A DNA stretch of 64,000 nt from NCBI GenBank assembly GCA_013792135.1, contig VMSP01000110.1, forward strand, positions 58,810 to 122,809. Reading direction: 5' to 3'. Source of the DNA: Desulfocapsa sp. (GTDB lineage Bacteria > Desulfobacterota > Desulfobulbia > Desulfobulbales > Desulfocapsaceae). The notes under the pieces were generated by a model that was not told the DNA's origin, ran no database searches, and worked only from the letters and a program-made list of their open reading frames with translations. Position 1 is the stretch's first letter; each line of letters begins with the position of its first letter. A program made the position numbers and the translations under genes. Shown piece by piece: positions 53,701 through 62,700 of the stretch.

Positions 53701-56700
53701 TCAATAGTAATTGCCGGTGTGGAACCGAAATAGTTACTGGGGTCGGTAGCGGTTACAATGGCCCCGACAGGTGGCGTTCCGATCGCGGTTCCGAGATTGG
53801 CGTACTGACCAGGCGCCGCGATGCCGGTGGCTGAGCAGGTAGCCGAAGCGCCGGCTGCCAGGGTGGCAATAATATTGTCGGTGTTGCCGTCTGCAGGGCA
53901 GTGGATGTCGGTGCTGTTAATCTTGTCATCCGTGACGGTAACATTGGCGAGGGTTGTGTTTCCGGTATTTTCTACGACGTAAGTCCAGGTCACGGCGTTG
54001 CCGGTTTCTATATATGGTCCGGTTCCAGAATCGGCATCCTGACCGTTAGTGGCTTTCTCAATGGTCAGAGCGGGAGAAGAACCGAAGTAGTGACTGGGAT
54101 CGGTGGCGTTTACATTGGCCCCGATTGGTGGGGTCCCGATCGCAGTGCCGATATTGGCGTACTGACCAGGCGCCGCGATGCCGGTGGCAGAGCATGTGGC
54201 GGAAGCCCCGACGGCCAGGGTGGCAATAATATTGTCGATGTTTCCGTCGTTAGGACAATGAATGTCGGTGCTGTTAACTATGTCATCGGTGACGGTAACA
54301 TTGGCGAGGGTTGTGTTTCCGGTATTTTCTACGACGTAAGTCCAGGTCACGGCGTTGCCGGTTTCTGTGTATGGTCCGGTTCCAGAATCGGCATCCTGAC
54401 CGTTGGTGGCCTTTTCAATGGTCAGAGCGGGAGAAGAACCGAAGTAGTGACTGGGGTCTGTGGCGATTATATTGGCCCCGACAGGTGGCGTTCCGGTCGC
54501 AGTTCCGATATTGGCGTACTGACCGGTCGCAGCGATGCCGGTGGCAGAGCATGTTGCCGAGGCCCCGGCGGCCAGGGTGGAAATAATATTGTCGGTGTTT
54601 CCGTCATTAGGGCAGTGGATACCGGCACCGGCGATCTTGTCATCGGTGACTGTAACATTGGTGAGGGTAGTATTTCCGGTATTGGATACGAAGTAAGTCC
54701 AGGTCACAGCGTTTCCGGTTTCCACTAACGGTCCGGTTCCTGTATCGGCATCCTGACCGTTAGTGGCCTTTTCAATGGTCAGAGCGGGAGAAGAACCGAA
54801 GTAGTGACTGGGGTCGGTGTCGGTCACATTGGCCCCGACAGGTGGAGTCCCGATAGCGGTTCCTATATTGGTATACTGACCGGCAAGGGCGATTCCGGTG
54901 GCAGAGCAAGTGGCCGAAGTCCCGGCAGCCATCGAGGCAATAATGTTGTCGGTATTTCCGTCTGCGGGGCAGTTGATATTAGCAATGTTAATTATGTTAT
55001 CCGTGACGGATATATTGGTAAGGGGTGAGTTTCCGGTATTGGAAACGACATAAGTCCAGGTCACCGCGTTGCCGGTTTCGATGTACGGTCCGGTTCCTGT
55101 ATCGGCATCCTGACCGTTAGTGGCCTTTTCAATGGTCAGAGCGGGAGAAGAACCGAAGTAGTGACTGGGGTCGGTGTCGGTCACATTGGCCCCGACAGGT
55201 GGCGTTCCGATCGCAGTTCCGAGATTGGCGTATTGACCAGACGCAGCGGTTCCGGTGGCTGAGCAAGTGGCCGAAGCCCCGATGGCCAAGGTGGCAATAA
55301 TATTATCGGTGTTTCCGTCATTAGGGCAGTGGATACCGGCACCGGCGATCTTGTCATCGGTGACGGTTACATTGGTAAGTGTTGTATTGCCGGTATTGGA
55401 TACGACGTAAGTCCAAGTGATGGCGTCACCGATTTCCATATACGGTCCGGTCCCTGAATCGGCATCCTGACCATTGGTGGCTTTCTCAATATTAATAGCG
55501 GGTGCTGAACCGAAGTAGTGACTGGGGTCACTGTCGGTCACATTGGTTCCGGACAGGGATGTGCCGACTACCGTTCCTATATTGGCGTATTGACCGGCAA
55601 TAGCGGTTGCGCTTGCAGTGCAGGTCATGGATGCGCCGGCGGCCAGGATAGTTGTGGGACAGGAGACGGCTACACCCTTATCGTCAGTGACTGTCACTCC
55701 GTTTATTGTGGTATTACCGGTGTTGGTGACAATGTATGTCCAGTTGACGGTCGAGCCGGCTATAAGATAAGGTCCAATTGCTGTATCCGCATCTTGTCCG
55801 TTAGTGTGTTTTTCCAGATCAATTTGACTGGAAGAACCGAAATAGTGGCTGGGGTCGGTGTCGGTCACTGACGGTCCGGTGGGCGGAGTCCCGGTGACGC
55901 TGCCGGTATTGCTGTACTGACCGATGGCCGAGGATCCGCTTGCGGTGCATGTGGCAAAGGCCCCAGCGGCAAGTGAGCTTATGATGTTGTCGGTGTTGCC
56001 GTCATTAGGACAATTAATTTCCGTGCCGGCAAGGATATTGTCCGTAACCGTTACTCCGGTCAGGCTTGTACTGCCGGTGTTGGTGACCACATAACGCCAA
56101 GTGACGGCAGAGCCGATTTCAATATATGGCCCCGGCGTGGTGTCGGCATCTTGATTGTTAGTGGACTTCTCAAGGTTGATGGCGGCAAAATTACTGCCAG
56201 AAGAACCGAAATAATGGCTGGGATCGGTGTCGGTGACATTGGGTCCACTGGGTGGCGTTGCCGTCACCGAGCCAAGATTTGTATATTGTCCTGCTACAGT
56301 GGTTCCCATGGCGGTGCAGGTCATGGATTCAGCAAGAGCAAGGGCTGTCTTTGGACAGGAGATCGCCCCGATTTTATCGTCGGTGACGGTGACGCTGGTC
56401 AGAGCTGCATTTCCGGTATTGGTAACGACATAGGTCCAGGTTACGGCATTGCCTACAGCGATTACCGGGCCGCTGCCGGTATCGGCATCCTGGCCATTGG
56501 TGGCCTTTTCAATGTCGATGGCTGGGGTAGTGGTGCTGGCTGCCAGGTAATGACTGGGGTCAGAGTCGGAGACCGCCGATCCCGATGGCGGCGAGGCGAC
56601 AACCGAGCCGATATTGGCATACTGGCCGGCCACGGCAGTGCCTGTGGCCGTACAGGTCATGGATTCGGCAACTGCCAGGGTCGTCTGTGGGCAGGTAATC

Positions 56701-59700
56701 GCCCCGATTTTGTCGTCGGTGACGGTAACGCCGCTTAAGTCTGCGTTACCGGTATTGGTCACGACATAGGTCCAGGTTATTGCATCGCCAACCGCCAGCA
56801 GAACTCCGGGCGCGCTGTCGGCATCAACGGTGTTGGTGGTTTTTTCAATGTTGATGGCGGCGCCGATCAGGCCGGCATCAACGGTCAGATTATCCTCCCC
56901 AATGCCCAGGGTAATGGTGGTAGTTATGCCGGTTGTTGGATCAGGATCGGAATCGAGACTGTCATCTCCGCCACTGTTCTGGCCGGTAAATCCGGTATCG
57001 GCGGGTGGGATAAATTTCACCTGATAGGTTCCCGGGATCAAATAGGTAAACTGATAGTTGCCGTTGGCATCTGTGGGCATGATATAGGGAATGCCAGGCA
57101 GTAGCGGGTTGTTTACCGGATTGCCGCTGCCATCGAGCAGTTGCACGCTGACCCCCATACGGCCGGATTCCCCAATATCTTGGATTCCGTTGCCATTACT
57201 GTCATCCCAGACCTTGTCGCCAATAGAGGAAGGGACGAAGTAGCCGAAGTCATTTGTTATATCTGAGCTGCCCATGGGCGGATAGGCGGGTTCGCCTCTT
57301 GGAGAGTCGCTGCCCAGGTCATTTGTGTCTTCATCGCTTGCGGTGCCGCCTACTGTCGTGCTGTCGGTGTTTCTGGTGCGAGTGGGGTAGATGGACACCA
57401 GCGGGGCGGGAATAGTTGTTTCGTCAACGGTAATAGTGTGTCGGGGCTCATTGCCGCCGGTGCCGTAAGTGCCTCTACCGTCATGATGTTCATCGAGCAG
57501 CAGGTTCTGGAACAGGTAATTTCCATTGCCATCGGTCAGGGTTTTGATCGTGGTGGTGGTGCCATTCGGGTACTGGATGGCAAGGCTGACGGTGACATTG
57601 GCAATACCGGAGTCGGTTCCGGCGCTATAGAGTCCATTGACATCCTCATCCTTCCAGGCGCGGTTGCCGATACTGCCGGGCTGGTAATAGTAGCCGAAGT
57701 CGGCCACGACAATGGCTCCGCCAGCGGCGAGGTTGACAGGATAATAATCAGCCTGGCTGTTGTTATTGATACTGGCAGTGCCGAGTGAATGCCAGAACCC
57801 TTCGAGCACGTTACTGGTATCGGTCACCTTGATTATGTATCTTCCGGCCGGCAACTGGGTAAACTGGTAGGCACCATTTACGTCGGTGGTGGTTGTGGCT
57901 ATCAATGGCTCGTTGAAATCGATGCGCAAGTCATTATCCAGATCACGATAGAGCTTGATGCTCACCCCGGCCAGGGGTGTTTCATCATCAATGTTTCCGA
58001 GTATGTTGTCCAGGCCGTCGGCGTCATAAACACCATCGGCGTTGCGATCCTTCCAGACCAGATTGCCGATGGTGCCGGGGACAGTGGCTATATAGCCGAA
58101 ATCCTGGACCATGTTGATTCCTCCGGCCCCTATGGTCACGGAGGAAGTGGAAGCAGTTCCACCATCAGGATCGACTGTGTTGGTGAGACCGGTAGTGAGG
58201 GTGGTGGTGTCCACTGCCACGGTGTAGGTTCCGGCAGCCAAGCCGCCAAAGAAATAGCGGCCGTTTTTATTAGTGAAGGTGAAGGCGATGATAGTGTTGC
58301 CAGCGTCTTTGAGGAATACCCGCACCCCTTCCATGCCCTCGCCGGGACCAGGCGTATTATCGGCATCGCGGTCAAGAAAGATGGTGTCGCCAATGGCCCC
58401 GGTTCCTGCTTCGGTACTGATGGGGATATAACCAAAATCTTGGTCGAGGTTGTTGCTTCCAGCCAGGGTGAGGGTGGATTGGCCGTTCGGTCCCGTGGTG
58501 CCGTTATCCTGGTCATAAGTTGCTTTGAGCGCGGCCAGGATATTTTCAGAGTCGATAATCGCCACTGTGTAGGCCCCATCGGGCAGATCGGTGAACAGAT
58601 AGTTCCCGCTGGAGTCGGTGGTAGTGGTAGCGATGAAGTTGCCGCTTGCGTTCTTCAGGCCGACGACGACTCCCGGGATGCCAGATTCGCTTGGATCCAT
58701 GATGCCGTCGCGGTTAAAGTCCAGCCAGACGGTGTTGCCGATACCGTAGAGGAGTGCACCGGAAGGCTGATAACCAAAATCGACATTGATGAAGGTGTCG
58801 CCAGGGGCCAGGATGATGGGGATGGTGCTTTCGTGATCGCCGGCTGTTCCTGTCGGCGCGGTAGCCGCGTTGGAGGCAAAATGATCTGGATCCCCGGTCT
58901 GAGTGTAGTTGGTGCTGCTCAGGATGTCATGACTGGCGGAACCGCTGCCGGTTACTTCTACTGTATAGGCCCCGGCTGCCAGATTGTCGAAGATGTAGGA
59001 GCCATCGTCTGCGGTCGTGGTGGTTGTAACGGTTACATCGTCTCCAGTCCAGAACAGGCCGTCGGCTCCGGCTCTGAAGAGGGTCAGTTCAACTCCTTTG
59101 ACCTCGGTTTCACCCGGATCCTGGATCCCATTACCGTCATGGTCGATCCAGACGCGGTTGCCGATGGCCCCGGTATTGGTGCCGCCGGTTACATCAGCGG
59201 TCGGACTCCAGTTGTAGCCAAAATCTGCGGTCAGGTTCTTGCCGGCGGAAGTTACTGAGAGCGAGTAGCCGTTGGCCGGTGTTTGATTTTGATTGCCAAA
59301 ATCAGTTCCCGCCGTGGAATAAGTCGTGGTCTGGCTCAACCCGGTTGCAAGAGAAGCAGCGAGGACTTTTACAAAATAGGTTCCAGGTGTTACTCCTGTG
59401 AATAAATAACCTCCGTGACTGTCGGTCGTAGTGGCTGCGATGAGGGTTCCGCCGCTGTTTCTCAGTTGCACCGTGACATTAGCGATTCCCGGTTCTCCGG
59501 CGTCCTGGATGCGATTGGAGTCTTCATCCAGCCAGACCCGGTTGCCGATGCTGCCAGGAAGTACCAGACCAAAGTCAAGGCTCAGGTTGGAGTTGGTGTC
59601 GGTGTCTCCATCATTGATTGGTTCGCTCTGTGAGCTCAGGGTGATGACACCGCTACGGTATATTCCGGGTGATAGTGTCGAGGCAATGTTGGAATCAGTA

Positions 59701-62700
59701 TTGGAGTCCGTGTTTGGGTTGGCATTTTGTACTGGGCTGGGCAGATAACCTAACCCCGCGGGCGGCGCGATCTGGATGGCGTAATCTCCCGGAGTCAGGC
59801 TGGGAAAGAGGTACATCCCACTGGCATCGGTTGTAGTTGAGCTTACGGTCACGTCATCGCCGGTCCAGAATATAGTGTCAGGTCCGGCACTGTACAGAGT
59901 TACGGTTACTCCGGGGATGCCTAGCTCGCCTGCATTCTGTGTGCCGTTGGCATTGGAATCATGCCAGACCCGATCGCCGAGGCTGACCTGCTGGTAGAGG
60001 CCGGCATCGACGGTGGTGATTGTGTCGCCATAGTTGACAGTGATGACATTGGTACGTCCTGTTCCCGTACTGATGTCGCTGTCTGTGGCATCAGTAGCGG
60101 GGGCTGCGGCATCTTTTGGACTGATGAAATAAGTGGCGGGTTTGACAACTTCCACATAATAATCGGCTGCGTGATTGATGGTGAAACTGTAGGCCCCGGA
60201 GGCGTTAGTGGTCGTGGTCGCCACCAGGGTGGAACCGGCATCCAGCAGGTTGACGGTCACATTGTTAATTCCTGGCTCACTATTCTGCACTCCATTGGCA
60301 TTGCGGTCCAGCCAGACAAAATCACCGAGAGTGGCAGGTTTAAAGACGTCAATGGTTAGACAGCCCCCGTTGAGATGGGGGTCAACCGGAAATGGTTCCG
60401 GGGCTAGGCTGGTGACTGAGCTGCAGTTTTCTTTGGTACTCGTCCAGGAAGTTACCTTGCTTGGTACGTTAATGGTAATGGTGGCTGGCAAGACGCTATT
60501 ATCTATGAGTCCAAGGTCACAGTTGAATGATGTATTACCGGCTATTCCGGTGCAGGTTCCAGTAGCAGGTGGGTTCACTGTAGGTGATCCGGTCAAGACC
60601 ATGCCGGGCGGCAAGGTATCGGTTACCGTCGTTCCTGGGCTCTTTCCCGGTCCATAATTAGTGACTGTCAGGGTATAAGAAAAAGATTCTTCCACTTCGA
60701 CGGGGCTTTTTGAGGCGGTTTTCACCAGTCCGAGGTCCACAATGGTGCGAACAGTGGTGGATTCATCCTCGGTATTATTGCCAGGAGTTGGCTCTGTTTC
60801 ATGGGCGGTGACCGTGGCCACGTCATGGTATGAGTCGCCGCTGACCGCATCCGGGGAATCAAGAACTTCGAAAACAAGATAGCGGGTGTAACGGGTGCCG
60901 GAGGCCAGTCTGCCCTGGGGATAGGCTGAATCATTGGCCAGGGCGCAGGTGATCTCCGGGGAAGTTACAGCGCCGACGACAAAAGTTGTGCCAACCTTGT
61001 CGCAGATATTCAAGGCGTCGGTCGTTCCGTCAGGATTTGCGGTATCTTCGACAAATTTAATACGTTGGCCTGTTGCCGGGCTGACGCTGTTCATTGTATC
61101 GGTGAAGTTGACACCGGTGGCTAGAGATGGCCCGTTGTTGGCGATGTCGATTTTAAAGACAATGTAGTTGGTGCCGAGGGGAACAAAGCGTACCGGTTCG
61201 GTGAAGGAGGGGGATTCATTTTTAGTGATGGAAAGATCAGCCACGCCCAATACGATGGGCAGATTTTCAGTCTTACTGTTGTTGGCCGGATTGGAATCGG
61301 TGGTAACCATCGAGACGGTGGCAGTGTTGTCGATCTGCCAGGGGCCAACCGGGGTCACGTTATGATCGGGACGGATGCGCACGGTGATGGCCTTGGTGGT
61401 GTTAGCGTTCATATCGCCCAAGGAACAATCCAAGGTGGTTGTTGTGGCAGCAGTATAAACGCAGCTGCCGCCACCGGCGACACTGGAATCGATGAAATCA
61501 AAGGCCTCGCCGCTGAAGACATCGGCCAGGGTTACGGTCTGGGCGGTGGAGGGGCCATTGTTACGCACCTGGATGGTATAGGTGGCGATGGTGCCCGCGA
61601 GGATGGGATCAGGTTGTTCGGCGTAGGTGACGGATTTGTCCGTAACCTCAATGTCGGTCACCGGCTGGACGGTAACGGCGACACTGTCCACATTGTTGGT
61701 GCGGTTCGGGTCACCGGTCAGGGTGGAGTACGCGCTGGCGGTGTTGGTCAGAGTGCCGTCGCGCATGGGGCGGGTGACGGTGATATTGACCGTGGCAGTG
61801 GCACTGTTGGCGAGATCTCCCAGGTTGCATTGCATCAGGGCGTTGCTGATGGTACAGCTTCCCTGACTGGGAGTAGCGCTCAGGCTGGTGGCTGGCCGGC
61901 CGCCGCTGCCGGCAGCGATATACTGGGGAACAGTGTCGCGGAAATCAATGGCTTCAGCGGTGTCCAGGCCGTTGTTGTGGATGGTTACGGTATAGGTGAA
62001 TGAATTTTCCGCCGGGTCAATATCGGGATCACTGGTGGTTTTGGTGACCACCAGATCGGCCTGTTCCGTGGTGGAGGTCACACTGCCGTTGGCGCAGTTG
62101 TTGCCGGTGTTTGTGTCTCCGTATCCGGGGGTGCTGCTGCCGCCGCTTCCGCCGGTACAGGCAGTGTTGGTGAGAACCCCGGCGTTGGTTGCAGTGGTGA
62201 TGATGGTCAGGGTGGCGGCATTGGTGCCGTTGGCCAGGGGAACGAAGCTGTAGGAGCAGGTGACGGTTCCGCCGGGGTTGATTCCGTTATGGGCGCAGGT
62301 CCAGTTTTCGCCGGAGTAGCTGAGGTAGGTCTCACCACCGCTTAACACATCCACCACCTGCACCGGATCGGCCGGACGGGGACCGTTGTTGTGCACCACA
62401 ATGGTGGAGGCTATATCGGACCCCTGGGCCACAGGGTCCGGGCTTTTGGATTTGCTGATAGAGAGATCGGCGATGTCGGGGTTGACAGTATAGCTGACGG
62501 TGACATTGTCATTGCTACCGATGGGATCTGTGGTGGTGGTCGCTATCTGGGCCGAATTCTGGTGGGTGACGATAGCGGCGGTGGTCGGCGGAGTGGTGCT
62601 GATGGTGAAGACGGAGCTGGCTCCGGCTACGACGCTGGCGATGGAACAGGTGATGACCGGAGGATCGCTGATGTCATCAATGGTGCAATTCCATCCGGCA

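Noticed and set aside
51939..55866. CRISPR-like regular repetition
   Set aside because: The 357-bp periodicity is whole protein domains in one open frame, with no short repeats and unique spacers and no cas genes.
57789..59258. 489-codon plus-strand frame opposite the giant gene, and similar frames at 53901-54728 and 61362-62003
   Set aside because: Mirror frames created by the Gly/Asp/Thr-rich repeat codons of the giant gene; Gly/Val-rich with no RBS or domain.
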